A DNA stretch of 64,000 nt from Steromphala cineraria (Eukaryota > Mollusca > Gastropoda > Trochida > Trochidae). This document shows, piece by piece, positions 46,201 to 61,200 of the stretch (within the stretch, counting starts at the first letter, position 1; every line of letters starts with the position of its first letter). The notes under the pieces were generated by a model. It saw only the letters and a list, made by a program, of their open reading frames with translations, was not told where the DNA came from and did not search any database. Made by a program: the position numbers and the translations under genes. The DNA lies in NCBI GenBank assembly GCA_916613615.1, contig OU744730.1, positions 7,956,406-8,020,405 of the forward strand, written 5' to 3'.

Positions 46201-49200
46201 AAAACTCCATTTGGTATTGAATGGAAGGCAGTTTAGTTTCCTCTATATCTCTTACATGATGCTAGATTTTGTGTGTAAATATCTAAAGAAGGGTAACGTT
46301 GGTACATGCTATTTCTTGATACTTTTGGAATTATACATATGCAATTACCGGGATGCCTTTTGCACAGTATGTTCAGTTGTCAAGACATACTAATAAAAGA
46401 ATCCCGACTTATACTTGAGGAAACTTATATTCAGACTTGGTTTCCAAATTTGCACTTGCAAGTCTAGGTATTAAAAGAGGATATTAATAAAATAATTTAT
46501 ATGAACTATAAAGCTTAAGAAAGCATGAACATCCTCAAATCATTATAGTATTAATTTTGATCTTAACAAAGATCCATAAGAGATTTCAACAGGATTTCAA
46601 ACTTTGTCTTTAAAGGGGCAGTAGCACGTTTTTAGGGGGAATATAAGGTGATGTCAGGAAAATGAAAATAAATGGTTCCAGTTGAAAGACAATGTATTGA
46701 AACTAAATTGAGCATTAATAATTCAAACTATTAACATAAGGTTTAGCCATGCGATTTATTTTTCTAAAACAAAATTAATTAAAGGTGTTCACAAAAAATG
46801 GCTGCCAATGGATTTTATGTGAATCTTCATACTTTGGCCTCTGACTATGGATGATTGGCTTGTCTAATGAGATTGTTGACATTTTAAATATAATACATTT
46901 AGCATTAACTTACAATTATCAGTGAAAATTTTAAATATAAAATTATCCAAAAACGTGCTACTGCCCCGTTAAGTTGCTTTAAGAAATTGTTTTCAGTAGC
47001 AATTATGTTTATTTGGATTAAGTATTTAGTCTAAACCTCATTTATATTATAATGATCACGTAGTATTATCAATTTTTTTAAAATAATAGTTCTGCCGATA
47101 TTGACATTTCAAAATACTATTGTTTATTGCAAATGACGAAAATCTATCTATGTATTGACTCATTTGATATTGATATTGATGGAAAGCTTGAAACAGCAGG
47201 CAAATCATGCTGGCTTCTGATAGTGAGGTTATTGTAAGGCAACTTCAGGGAGGGATCCTTTTAATATTGTGTCATTCAAATGTTTTATTGCTTTGTGCTT
47301 TAATTTTGTCATTTTCAATTTTGATTTGTGTATAATAATTTTTTTTCCTTACATTATGATTTTAATAGTATAAAACCCCATTTCAACATCAAAATGAATA
47401 CTGTTTTATGTGATTCAGCATGTTCTTAACAAAATTTTATGTTTATGTTTTTGGACAACAACATATTGAATAAGTCATGTTTTTATAAGCTATGTTTTTA
47501 TGTGCATTTATGATGTTTAATGTGTTCTGTTATTGCTATTTATTGTTATTTGTTCAATCAATATCTGGTATATCATGAATATCAAGGTCTGTAGTTGCTC
47601 CCTTCCCATTTTCTTTTGTTTCTGGTATTCAAGTTATAAAATTCTAAATTTCAAAAGTGTTTGTGATGTGGTATTGTTTTGATTTTTTCTTTTGTGTTGA
47701 TTTTCTGGTGCAGATTATGAATACAATATTCAAACGTATAAGAATAATTTATTTAGATTCAGTGTTACTTTGTATTTGTGAAATCCACTAATAATTTGGT
47801 TATCTGTCATGTAAATACGTCAGAATTAAGAAGAAGCAATTTATATTACAGGCACTATAGAGAAGCCAATGGTAGGAACCAAAACTGTTTCTGGCAATGT
47901 GTTAGGCATGTCAAACGAGGTCACAAGTATTTTTTCAGTGAATTTTTCTGAAAAATGAAAGTGAATTTTTTTAAATTGACATGACAAATGGTTTGCATGG
48001 CAACATGTTTTGTCCAAATCCATTCATTTAAAACAAATTCAAAAAAATTGTGTACTGCGTTTTTACCTGAAATGAACTTGTACTGATTTATAAATACAAC
48101 AGGTTTAGAAAACAAATTGACGACATGTTAATATTCGTTGTTTGAGAGGCATTTTAGAAGTTGGAAGTATCAAAACTCAATGTCTTCTTGATGTTAATAT
48201 TCTTTTCTTTGATTTGTTATTCAAATCCTGATTCAATCTAAATAAATTTAGATCAACAGATTTTTATTGTCATACTGTTGTATGACAAAAAATCTCTTGA
48301 TCTTAATTTATTTAGATTGTTCTGATTCTGCAGTTTTTTAGCAAATGAATGTTGTAGATGCTAGTTTTAAGAACTGAGTTTTCACTATAATCATCTCCGT
48401 GTTCTTCATTTGAATATAGAATATTCACCTTATGTGCCTGTTGCTGGTATTCGTTTATATCATATCCTTACAAATTTTATGTTTATTTCAGCATTGACAA
48501 GAATGATTCTAACAATACTTGTCACTGACGTCAATGATGAAGCCCCATACTTCAAGAACGAACCGTACCCCTTCCTTGCTACTGTGGGACCAAACACTCC
48601 AGCCAATCAGAAAGTCTATGAGCTATATGCCGAGGATCCAGACAAAAACTCAAACATTACGTACAGTATCGACTCAGGTTTGTAGATTTATCAAATAACA
48701 TATAAAAAAACCAATTCAAGTCAATGCTGTTATATCTAAATCGAAAAAAAGGTAAGGGATATGTCATGATTTGGAAATTAGTGGTGACATGTCTTCATTG
48801 AACACTTGCTGAAATATCAATTGATAAAATAAAATAACCCCTACCTATTTGGCTCTGGCACATATCCGCTTTAATGGTAAAATACTGCCCAAGTGGAGTT
48901 AAACAGTAACGCACTCACTTCTATCAAAGCCATTTTGACTATGTCTATATTCTCAGTTTAAAGAAGTCGCATATCATTCCTCTTATTGGTATAAGGTCAA
49001 ATGCGCTTAGGCCTATTACTATCAACTTTCCATTATCTCTTTAAATTTTATTGCCATTATTACTTTAATGAATGACCGAAACTTTTTAAGTTTAAGTGAA
49101 TGTTAAATGTGATATTCATTTTGGTTGCAGGTGGTGAAAGTAGGTTCATGATAAGAACTGAAACATCCACTCTGTCTGGAGGTCGCGACATCAAGGTCGG

Positions 49201-52200
49201 AAATATTTACACACAAGGTCAAGGTCGATTTGAAGAAAACCGAGAATATCCGTTGACGTGCAGCGCAACTGATAACGCTGCCATCCCAATACAGACAACA
49301 TTTGCAACAGTTTACGTTAAAGTTGGATTTAGACCACCACAGTTCTATGAAACCAATTTCAGAGGGACTGTTAGAGAAAACAACGGAATCGACCAAACGT
49401 AAGTGAAATAATTTGTGCAGTAAACGCTATACAAGTCTTAATTGTTCTGATGAGAATGTAACTGTGAAAACTCTTTTGGTTGTGTCACTTTGCGACTGCC
49501 ATTTCATCAATTGATAAATTCTGTATGTTAAGCCAGGAAGCAGAAATCAAATCTACCTTTTGGTATGAAGATGCGCAGAATTGGTAATGAGCAGATTATT
49601 ACAAACTAATCTACATGAACTTCACTCTATACTGAACCAAGTTTATAGTGTCTATTATTTAATTATTTAAAGAAGGGAATTTCCTTCTATGTTTGAGTAA
49701 AATATTTCTTTTTCCCCAGAATAAACAATGAGTTTAAAATCGAAGCAAAGGCTTTCCAAGGCAACGCTCTATCTTATGAGCTGCGAGATGTTGACAATTC
49801 TACCTCCGCACGTTTCTCCATCGATGCTGACGGCACAATAAAAACACAACAGGTTCTTGATTACGAGTCTGTCCCTCGGGAACAACGTCCTCCAATCTAT
49901 GAACTCAACGTCTTCGCTAAAGAAGCCGTCACCAACCTTCAGAGCGCGGCTAAGGTAAGTTTAGATAAATGATATCCAAGCCAGTCTTAGAGATCATCAA
50001 AAACCCTCTCCAATCCAACTTTTTGGAATAATTGTTAGAATAGGCGATTCCCATCTATTGGTGAAAAACCCTTTTATGCCCCAGCCATATATATGACAGG
50101 GGCATATTGGATTACCCTCGGTTGTCCGTACGTCCGTCCGTACGTACGTACGTAACCACTCTATACAGGGTATTGTTTATCCACTTCTCATCAAAAGGCA
50201 TTCAACAGATTTAATTGAAATCGCACGCATGTCTTTAAGGCATCCTAAGGGTGTGCATCTCATATTTTGTTTTTCAATTTTTGATTTATTTTCAAATTTC
50301 TGACATAATGAACTTAGGTGAATTTTTGTGCAAGTGAAAGCTCATAGTAGTGTGATAGGGGTGTTGTTTATCAACTTCTCCTAAAAAATTGTTAAACGGA
50401 TCTTATTTAAATTGTACACATGGCTTGAAGGCATCCTAAGGGTGTGCATTTCATATTTTTTTTCAATTTTTCAATTTGTTTAAATTTCTGACATGTTGAA
50501 CTTAAGTGAATTTTGGGGCAAGTGAAAGCTCATATTGGTATGATAAGGGATGATCCACTTCTCCTCAAAAAGTACTGGATAGACTGCGCTATTGTTCCAA
50601 GCAGCTTTAAAGGTATCCTAAAGGTGTGCACCTTATATTATGTTTTGGGAATTTTTAATTTTCTACATTTCAAGTGATGTTTTAACTAAAATTAAGCTAA
50701 AGATGTGCATTTCTTTTTTAATTCTATGGTTAAAAACATTGAGAGCTTTTTTATAAGCTAGAGCATCTGTGTCTCATGGACACAAATTTTTTAGTTGTAA
50801 TTCCTGGATCTGAGAATGGATGTTATGCCATCATCAAAATATTTGCCATAAAACTAACTACAGAGTAAAGGCTAGATTTATCACCTCAAATCTACAAACT
50901 CAGTCTCAACATCAAGATATTGAAATTCAAGGAATGCCTTCCTTCCAACCAGTAATAAAACAAAAAGAGGTTTATGTCAGACAATGTTTCCTCACATTTG
51001 GTTTGGTAGATATTACTTACCGTTTTAAATTGGAACAAGCAGCTGACAGGGTCGAGCAATATCCCCTGCAAATTGCACCATATGTATAGGTTTTCCTTAT
51101 CATATTGCCGATTAATTTTTGTCACACAAAATAACACAACTTTTCCAGGATATGAAGGAAACTGTTATAATAAAAAAGACTAAATGACATTAACTTTATG
51201 TTCATTGTTAGGCATGATTCGAGTAAACTGACAAAATTAAAATCAAACGAATGAATTTATGTATCACATATTTGGATCTCCAAGATTAATTTTATGAAAA
51301 CAAACATATTTTAAAAATTGTTCTTCATGACGAATCTTCATATGATTACCGATATGTATCTCCATATCAAATTTGATCAAATTGAATAATCAGTTAAGAA
51401 GTAGTGAGCAGGACAGGACTTGTAACAGTTTTCGAACAGAGTCCTCATTTTTTGCCAAAAAAGGCAAAATTGTACAAAAATATTTTCAAAATTGTTCTTC
51501 ATGACACACCTTCATATGATTATGTATCTCCATATTAAATTTGATCAATATGTGATGATTAATTTACAAGTTGTGAGCTGGACAGGACTTGTAGCAGTTT
51601 TCGAACAGAGACCTCATTTTTGGTCAAAAAAGGCAAAATTTTATAAAAATATTTTCAAAATTGTTCTTCATGACACACCTTCATATGATTATGTATCTCC
51701 ATATCAAATTTTAACAATATATGATGATTAATTTAGAAGTTGTGAGCCGGACAGGACTTCTAACAGATTTCTTTAAAATTTTCCACTTTTTCTCCAAAAA
51801 TGGTTGATTAGTTACAAAGTTATGAGCCGGACACAAAGTGTAACAGACGGACGGACGGACGGTACCCATCTTAATACCTCCCGCAACTTCGTTGTTGCGG
51901 GGGATAATAATAATTATACCCAGGCTACGACCTAGTCGGGGATATATAGCGCTCCGCGTGTCCGTGCGTGCGTGCGTCCGTCCGAAATCGTTTCCGGAGC
52001 ATAACTCTAAAACTATACCACTTAGAAACTTCAAATTTGGTATGGCAGTAGCCTATATGATGCTGTTGTGCCTTTAAGGGATTTCATCGCAATGATTCAA
52101 ATAATTTTTGAAATTTTGACCAAAAACCGTCTCGTTTCCGGAGCATAATTAAAAAACTATACCACTTGGAAACTTCTAATTTGGTATGGCAGTAGCCTGC

Positions 52201-55200
52201 ACGATGTTGTTGTGCCTTTAAGGGGTTCCACCTCCAACGTTCATATAATTTTTTAAATTTTGACCAAAAACGGTCAGATATTCGGACTTTGTGTTATTTC
52301 CGGATCATAATTCAAAAACTATTCCACTTGGAATTTTCAAACTTGGTATGGCAGTAACGTATATGATGCTGTTGGGGTTTTTAATTCCAAAGTTCAAATA
52401 ATTTTTGAAATTTTGAACCAAAACAGTCCGAAAACAGTACTAAAAATCAAATGACTTGGAAACTTCAATCATGAATTGATTTTGCTTGTATCATATGGTA
52501 AAAGGTCATGAAGACCAATTTATTTTGCATTGATAATTATTTTCATTATTGCTGAATATTGCTTTTTATGATCTATATCATGTGATAGAAAAATACGGTA
52601 ACAATCCTAGGACATATCAACACATATGACTCTCCACTTTTTTAGTCAAAGTAAGGCGGTCAAACTACATGCGGGGGGATGTGAGCTGCGCTCACTTTTG
52701 CCTTGTTGTTATGTTGATAATAATTTCCTTAACTTGAATTTCTAGTTAAGTACCCGTGATGTTTTTGATTGGAAAGAAAATTTTGATGTTAGTTGTCATA
52801 TTTTCTTTAACTTGAATTTCTGATAAATCACCTGTGATCTTTTTAATTTGAATAAAATTTGTGATGTTAATTATCATTTCTTTAACTTGAATTTCTAATA
52901 GATTACCTGTGAAGTTTTTAATTTGAATGAAAATTCTCATGTTAATTATCATGACTATAACTTTAATTTCCATGCATTTCTTACTTCTGTTTCAGCTGTT
53001 TATCGAGGTTCTTGATGACAATGACAACAGGCCAGTGTTCGAACTGTCCAGATACTCTGCTACTCATTCAGAAGATTTAGCCATAGGGAGATCGGTCATA
53101 ACAGGTGAGTTTCATCTTTTAATTCAAAGATTTTTGTTTCACTCAAAAATTCAATTAATCGGTGTAGAAGAAATTAACATGCATTGTGAGATTACTTCTT
53201 CTTTTTCCTCTTAATTGTCGTCTTATGATTTAAATCTCTAATAAAAATATAAAAGTTTTTCCCTTGTTGACAGAGTCAAATTATCATATTTTTCCATACT
53301 TTAAACAATGATTTTTGTGATTTATGTCTGATCTAACCAATGAAATTGATAAATCCATGTTTGTGCTTCAAATGAAGGAGAATATTGAATTCAATTGTGT
53401 GTATTACAGTGCGAGCCAAGGATGAAGATTCTGGGGTCAATGGAGAACTGGTGTACTCTGTGGATCATGAAAACTTTGCAGTGAACACATCAACTACAAC
53501 ATCTCCAGAAGGAATGATAGAGTACCATGGAACTATCTATGTCAAGCAGTGAGTATTGATAAAGTACCTTGGGACTATCTATGTCAAGCAGAAAGTTTTG
53601 ACAAAGTACCTTGGAACTATCTATGTCAAGCAGTGAGTATTGATAAAGTACCTTGGGACTATCTATGTCAAGCAGAAAGTTTTGACAAAGTACCTTGGAA
53701 CTATCTATGTCAAGCAGTGAGTATTAATAAAGTACCTTGGGACTATCTATGTCAAGCAGAAAGTTTTGACAAAGTACCTTGGAACTATCTATGTCAAGCA
53801 GTGAGTATTGATAAAGAACCTTGGAACTATCTATGTCAAGCAGAAAGTATTGATAAAGTACATTGGAACTATTTATGTCAAGCAGTAAGTATTGATAAAG
53901 TACCTTGGAACTATCTATGTCAAGCAAAAAGTATTGATAAAGTACCTTGGAACTATTTATGTTAAGCAGTAAGTATTGATAAAGTACCTTGGAACTATCT
54001 ATGTCAAGCAGTAAGTATTGATAAAGTACCTTGGAACTATCCATGTCAAGCAAAAAGTATTGATAAAGTACCTTGGAACTATTTATGTCAAGCAGTAAGT
54101 AGTGATGAAGTACCTTGGAACTATCTATGTCAAGCAGTAAGTATTGATAAAGTACCTTGGAGCTATCCATGTCAAGCAATAAGTATTGATAAAGTACCTT
54201 GGAACTATTTATGTTAAGCAGTAAGTATTGATAAAGTACCTTGGAACTATTTATGTTAAGCAGTGAGTATTGATAAAGTACCTTGGAACTATCTATGTCA
54301 AGCAGTAAGTATTGATAAAGTACCTTGGAACTATCCATGTCAAGCAATAAGTATTGATAAAGTACCTTGGAACTATCCATGTCAAGCAATAAGTATTGAT
54401 AAAGTACATTGGAACTATTTATGTCAAGCAGTGAGTATTGATAAAGTACCTTGGAACTATCTATGTCAAGCAGTGAGTATTGATAAAGTACCTTGGAACT
54501 ATTTATGTCAAGCAGTGAGTATTGATAAAGAACCTTGGAACTATCTATGTCAAGGAGTAAGTATTGATAAAGTACCTTGGAACTATCCATGTCAAGCAAT
54601 AAGTATTGATAAAGTACCTTGGAACTATCTATGTCAAGCAGTAAGTATTGATAAAGTACATTGGAACTATTTATGTCAAGCAGTAAGTATTGATAAAGTA
54701 CCTTGGAACTATCTATGTCAAGCAGTGAGTATTGATAAAGTACCTTGGAACTATCTATGTCAAGCAGTAAGTAGTGATAAAGTACCATGGAACTATCTAT
54801 GTCAAGCAGTGAGTATTGATAAAGTACATTGGAACTATTTATGTCAAGCAGTAAGTATTGATAAAGTACCTTGGAACTATCTATGTCAAGCAGTAAGTAT
54901 CGATAAAGTACCATGGAACTATCTATGTCAAGCAGTGAGTATTGATAAAATACCTTGGAACTATTTATGTTAAGCAGTAAGTATTGATAAAGTACCTTGG
55001 AACTATCTATGTCAAGCAGTCAGTATTGATAAAGTACCTTGGAACTATTTATGTCAAGCAGTGAGTATTGATAAAGAACCTTGGAACTATCTATGTCAAG
55101 CAGTAAGTATTGATAAAGTACCTTGGAACTATCCATGTCAAGCAAAAAGTATTGATAAAGTACCTTGGAACTATTTATGTTAAGCAGTAAGTATTGATAA

Positions 55201-58200
55201 AGTACCTTGGAACTATCTATGTCAAGCAGTAAGTATTGATAAAGTACCTTGGAACTATCCATGTCAAGCAAAAAGTATTGATAAAGTACCTTGGAACTAT
55301 TTATGTCAAGCAGTAAGTAGTGATAAAGTACCTTGGAACTATCTATGTCAAGCAGTAAGTATTGATAAAGTACCTTGGAGCTATCCATGTCAAGCAATAA
55401 GTATTGATAAAGTACCTTGGAACTATTTATGTTAAGCAGTAAGTATTGATAAAGTACCTTGGAACTATTTATGTTAAGCAGTGAGTATTGATAAAGTACC
55501 TTGGAACTATCTATGTCAAGCAGTAAGTATTGATAAAGTACCTTGGAACTATCCATGTCAAGCAATAAGTATTGATAAAGTACCTTGGAACTATTTATGT
55601 TAAGCAGTGAGTATTGATAAAGTACATTGGCACTATCTATGTTAAGCAGTGAGTATTGATAAAGTACCTTGGGACTATCTATGTCAAGAAGTGAGTATTG
55701 ATAAAGTACATTGGAACTATTTATGTTAAGCAGTGAGTTTTGATAAAGTACCTTGGAACTATCTATGTTAAGCTGTGAGTATTGACACAGTACATTGGAA
55801 CTATCTATGTCAAGCAATGAGTATTGACACAGTACCTTGGAACTATCTATGTCAAGCTGTGAGTATTGATGAAGTACCTTGGAACTATCTATGTCAAGCA
55901 GTGAGTATTGATAAAGTACCTTGGAACTATCTATGTCAAGCAGTGAGTATTGATAAAGTACCTTGGAACTATCTATGTCAAGCAGTGAGTATTGATAAAG
56001 TACCTTGGAACTATTTATGTCAAGCAGTGAGTATTGATAAAGTACCTTGGAACTATCTATGTTAAGCAGTGAGTATAGACACAGTACATTGGAACTATCT
56101 ATGTCAAGCAGTGAGTATTGACACAGTACCTTGGAACTATCTATGTCAAGCAGTGAGTATTGATGAAGTACCTTGGAACTATCTATGTCAAGCAGTGAGT
56201 ATTGATAAAGTACCTTGGAACTATTTATGTCAAGCAGTGAGTATTGATAAAGTACCTTGGAACTATCTATGTCAAGCAGTGAGTATTGATAAAGTACCTT
56301 GGAACTATTTATGTCAAGCAGTGAGTATTGATAAAGTACCTTGGAACTATCTATGTCAAGCAGTGAGTATTGATAACGTACCTTGGAACTATCTATGTCA
56401 AGCAGTGAGTATTGATAAAGTACCTTGGAACTATCTATGTCAAGCAGTGAGTATTGATAAAGTACCTTGGAACTATCTATGTCAAGCAGTGAGTATTGAT
56501 AAAGTACCTTGGAACTATCTATGTCAAGCAGTGAGTATTGATAAAGTACCTTGGAACTATCTATGTCAAGCAGTGAGTATTGATAAAGTACCTTGGAACT
56601 ATTTATGTCAAGCAGTGAGTATTGATGAAGAACCTTGGAACTATCTATGTCAAGCAGTAAGTATTGATAAAGTACCTTGGAACTATCCATGTCAAGCAAT
56701 AAGTATTGATAAAGTACCTTGGAACTATTTATGTTAAGCAGTAAGTATTGATAAAGTACCTTGGAACTATCTATGTCAAGCAGTAAGTATTAATAAAGTA
56801 CCTTGGAACTATTTATGTCAAGCAGTAAGTAGTGATAAAGTACCTTGGAACTATCTATGTCAAGCAGTAAGTATTGATAAAGTACCATGGAACTATCTAT
56901 GTCAAGCAGTGAGTATTGATAAAGAACCTTGGAACTATCTATGTCAAGCAGTAAGTATTGATAAAGTACCTTGGAACTATCTATGTCAAGCAGTAAGTAT
57001 TGATAAAGTACCTTGGAACTATCTATGTCAAGCAATAAGTATTGATAAAGTACCTTGAAACTATTTATGTTAAGCAGTAAGTATTGATAAAGTACCTTGG
57101 AACTATTTATGTTAAGCAGTAAGTATTGATAAAGTACCTTGGAACTATTTATGTCAAGCAGTAAGTATTGATAAAGTACCTTGGAACTATTTATGTCAAG
57201 CAGTAAGTAGTGATAAAGTACCTTGGAACTATCTATGTCAAGCAGTAAGTATTGATAAAGTACCTTGGAACTATCCATGTCAAGCAATAAGTATTGATAA
57301 AGTACCTTGGAACTATTTATGTTAAGCAGTAAGTATTGATAAAGTACCTTGGAACTATTTATGTTAAGCAGTGAGTATTGATAAAGTACCTTGGAACTAT
57401 CTATGTCAAGCAGTAAGTATTGATAAAGTACCTTGGAACTATCCATGTCAAGCAATAAGTATTGATAAAGTACCTTGGAACTATTTATGTTAAGCAGTAA
57501 GTATTGATAAAGTACCTTGGAACTATTTATGTCAAGCAGTGAGTATTGATAAAGAACCTTGGAACTATCTATGTCAAGCAGTAAGTATTGATAAAGTACC
57601 TTGGAACTATCCATGTCAAGCAATAAGTATTGATAAAGTACCTTGGAACTATCCATGTCAAGCAATAAGTATTGATAAAGTACCTTGGAACTATCTATGT
57701 CAAGCAGTAAGTATTGATAAAGTACCTTGGAACTATCTATGTCAAGCAGTAAGTATTGATAAAGTACCTTGGAACTATCTATGTCAAGCAGTAAGTATTG
57801 ATAAAGTACCTTGGAACTATCTATGTCAAGCAGTGAGTATTGATAAAGTACCTTGGAACTATTTATGTCAAGCAGTGAGTATTGATAAAGTACCTTGGAA
57901 CTATTTATGTCAAGCAGTGAGTATTGATAAAGTACCTTGGAACTATTTATGTCAAGCAGTAAGTAGTGATAAAGTACCTTGGAACTATTTATGTCAAGCA
58001 GTGAGTATTGATAAAGTACCTTGGAACTATTTATGTTAAGCAGTGAGTATTGATAAAGTACCTCGGAACTATTTATGTCAAGCAGTGAGTATTGATAAAG
58101 TACCATGGAACTATCTATGTCAAGCAGTGAGTATTGATAAAGTACCTTGGAACTATTTATGTCAAGCAGTAAGTATTGATAAAGTACCTTGGAACTATCT

Positions 58201-61200
58201 ATGTCAAGCAGTAAGTATTGATAAAGTACCATGGAACTATCTATGTCAAGCAGTGAGTATTGATAAAATACCTTGGAACTATTTATGTTAAGCAGTAAGT
58301 ATTGATAAAGTACCTTGGAACTATCTATGTCAAGCAGTCAGTATTGATAAAGTACCTTGGAACTATCTATGTCAAGCAGTCAGTATTGATAAAGTACCTT
58401 GGAACTATCTATGTCAAGCAGTGAGTATTGTTAAAGTACCTTGGAACTACCTATGTCAAGCAGTGAGTATTGATAAAGTACCATGGAACTATCTATGTCA
58501 AGCAGTAAGTATTGATAAAGTACCTTGGAACTATCTATGTCAAGCAGTCAGTATTGATAAAGTACCTCGGAACTATCTATGTCAAGCAGTAAGTAGTGAT
58601 AAAGTACCTTGGAACTATTTATGTCAAGCAGTGAGTATTGATAAAGTACCTTGGAACTATTTATGTTAAGCAGTGAGTATTGATAAAGTACCTTGGAACT
58701 ATCTATGTCAAGCAGTCAGTATTGATAAAGTACCATGGAACTATCTATGTCAAGCAGTGAGTATTGATAAAGTACCTTGGAACTATTTATGTCAAGCAGT
58801 AAGTATTGATAAAGTACCTTGGAACTATCTATGTCAAGCAGTAAGTATTGATAAAGTACCATGGAACTATCTATGTCAAGCAGTGAGTATTGATAAAATA
58901 CCTTGGAACTATTTATGTTAAGCAGTAAGTATTGATAAAGTACCTTGGAACTATCTATGTCAAGCAGTCAGTATTGATAAAGTACCTTGGAACTATCTAT
59001 GTCAAGCAGTCAGTATTGATAAAGTACCTTGGAACTATCTATGTCAAGCAGTGAGTATTGTTAAAGTACCTTGGAACTACCTATGTCAAGCAGTGAGTAT
59101 TGATAAAGTACCATGGAACTATCTATGTCAAGCAGTAAGTATTGATAAAGTACCTTGGAACTATCTATGTCAAGCAGTCAGTATTGATAAAGTACCTCGG
59201 AACTATCTATGTCAAGCAGTCAGTATTGATAAAGTACCTTGGAACTATCTATGTCAAGCAGTAAGTATTGATAAAGTACCTTGGAACTATCCATGTCAAG
59301 CAGTGAGTATTGATAAAGTACCTTGGAACTATCTATGTCAAGCAGTGAGTATTGATAAAGTACCTTGGAACTATCTATGTCAAGCAGTCAGTATTGATAA
59401 AGTACCTTGGAACTATCTATGTCAAGCAGTCAGTATTGATAAAGTACCTTGGAACTATCTATGTCAAGCAGTGAGTATTGTTAAAGTACCTTGGAACTAC
59501 CTATGTCAAGCAGTGAGTATTGATAAAGTACCATGGAACTATCTATGTCAAGCAGTAAGTATTGATAAAGTACCTTGGAACTATCTATGTCAAGCAGTCA
59601 GTATTGATAAAGTACCTCGGAACTATCTATGTCAAGCAGTCAGTATTGATAAAGTACCTTGGAACTATCTATGTCAAGCAGTAAGTATTGATAAAGTACC
59701 TTGGAACTATCTATGTCAAGCAGTAAGTATTGATAAAGTACCATGGAACTATTTATGTTAAGCAGTGAGTATTGATAAAGTACCTTGGAACTATCTATGT
59801 CAAGCAGTAAGTATTGATAAAGTACCATGGAACTATTTATGTCAAGCAGTAAGTAGTGATAAAGTACCTTGGAACTATTTATGTCAAGCAGTGAGTATTG
59901 ATAAAGTACCTTGGAACTATTTATGTCAAGCAGTGAGTATTGATAAAGTACCTCGGAACTATTTATGTCAAGCAGTGAGTATTGATAAAGCACCTTGGAA
60001 CTATCTATGTCAAGCAATAAGTATTGATAAAGTACCTTGGAACTATCTATGTCAAGCAGTGAGTATTGATAAAGTACCTTGGAACTATTTATGTCAAGCA
60101 GTGAGTATTGATAAAGAACCTTGGAACTATCTATGTCAAGCAGTAAGTATTGATAAAGTACCTTGGAACTATCCATGTCAAGCAATAAGTATTGATAAAG
60201 TACCTTGGAACTATTTATGTTAAGCAGTAAGTATTGATAAAGTACCTTGGAACTATTTATGTTAAGCAGTGAGTATTGATAAAGTACCTTGGAACTATCT
60301 ATGTCAAGCAGTAAGTATTGATAAAGTACCATGGAACTATTTATGTCAAGCAGTAAGTAGTGATAAAGTACCTTGGAACTATTTATGTCAAGCAGTGAGT
60401 ATTGATAAAGTACCTTGGAACTATTTATGTTAAGCAGTGAGTATTGATAAAGTACCTCGGAACTATTTATGTCAAGCAGTAAGTATTGATAAAGTACCTT
60501 GGAACTATTTATGTCAAGCAGTGAGTATTGATAAAGTACCATGGAACTATCTATATCAAGCAGTGAGTATTGATAAAGTACCTTGGAACTATTTATGTCA
60601 AGCAGTAAGTATTGATAAAGTACCTTGGAACTATCTATGTCAAGCAGTAAGTATTGATAAAGTACCATGGAACTATCTATGTCAAGCAGTGAGTATTGAT
60701 AAAATACCTTGGAACTATTTATGTTAAGCAGTAAGTATTGATAAAGTACCTTGGAACTATTTATGTCAAGCAGTAAGTAGTGATAAAGTACCTTGGAACT
60801 ATTTATGTCAAGCAGTGAGTATTGATAAAGTACCTTGGAACTATTTATGTCAAGCAGTGAGTATTGATAAAGTACCTCGGAACTATTTATGTCAAGCAGT
60901 GAGTATTGATAAAGTACCTTGGAACTATTTATGTCAAGCAGTGAGTATTGATAAAGTACCATGGAACTATCTATGTCAAGCAGTGAGTATTGATAAAGTT
61001 CCTTGGAACTATTTATGTCAAGCAGTAAGTATTGATAAAGTACCTTGGAACTATCTATGTCAAGCAGTAAGTATTGATAAAGTACCATGGAACTATTTAT
61101 GTCAAGCAGTGAGTATTGATAAAATACCTTGGAACTATTTATGTCAAGCAGTAAGTATTGATAAAGTACCTTGGAACTATCCATGTCAAGCAATAAGTAT

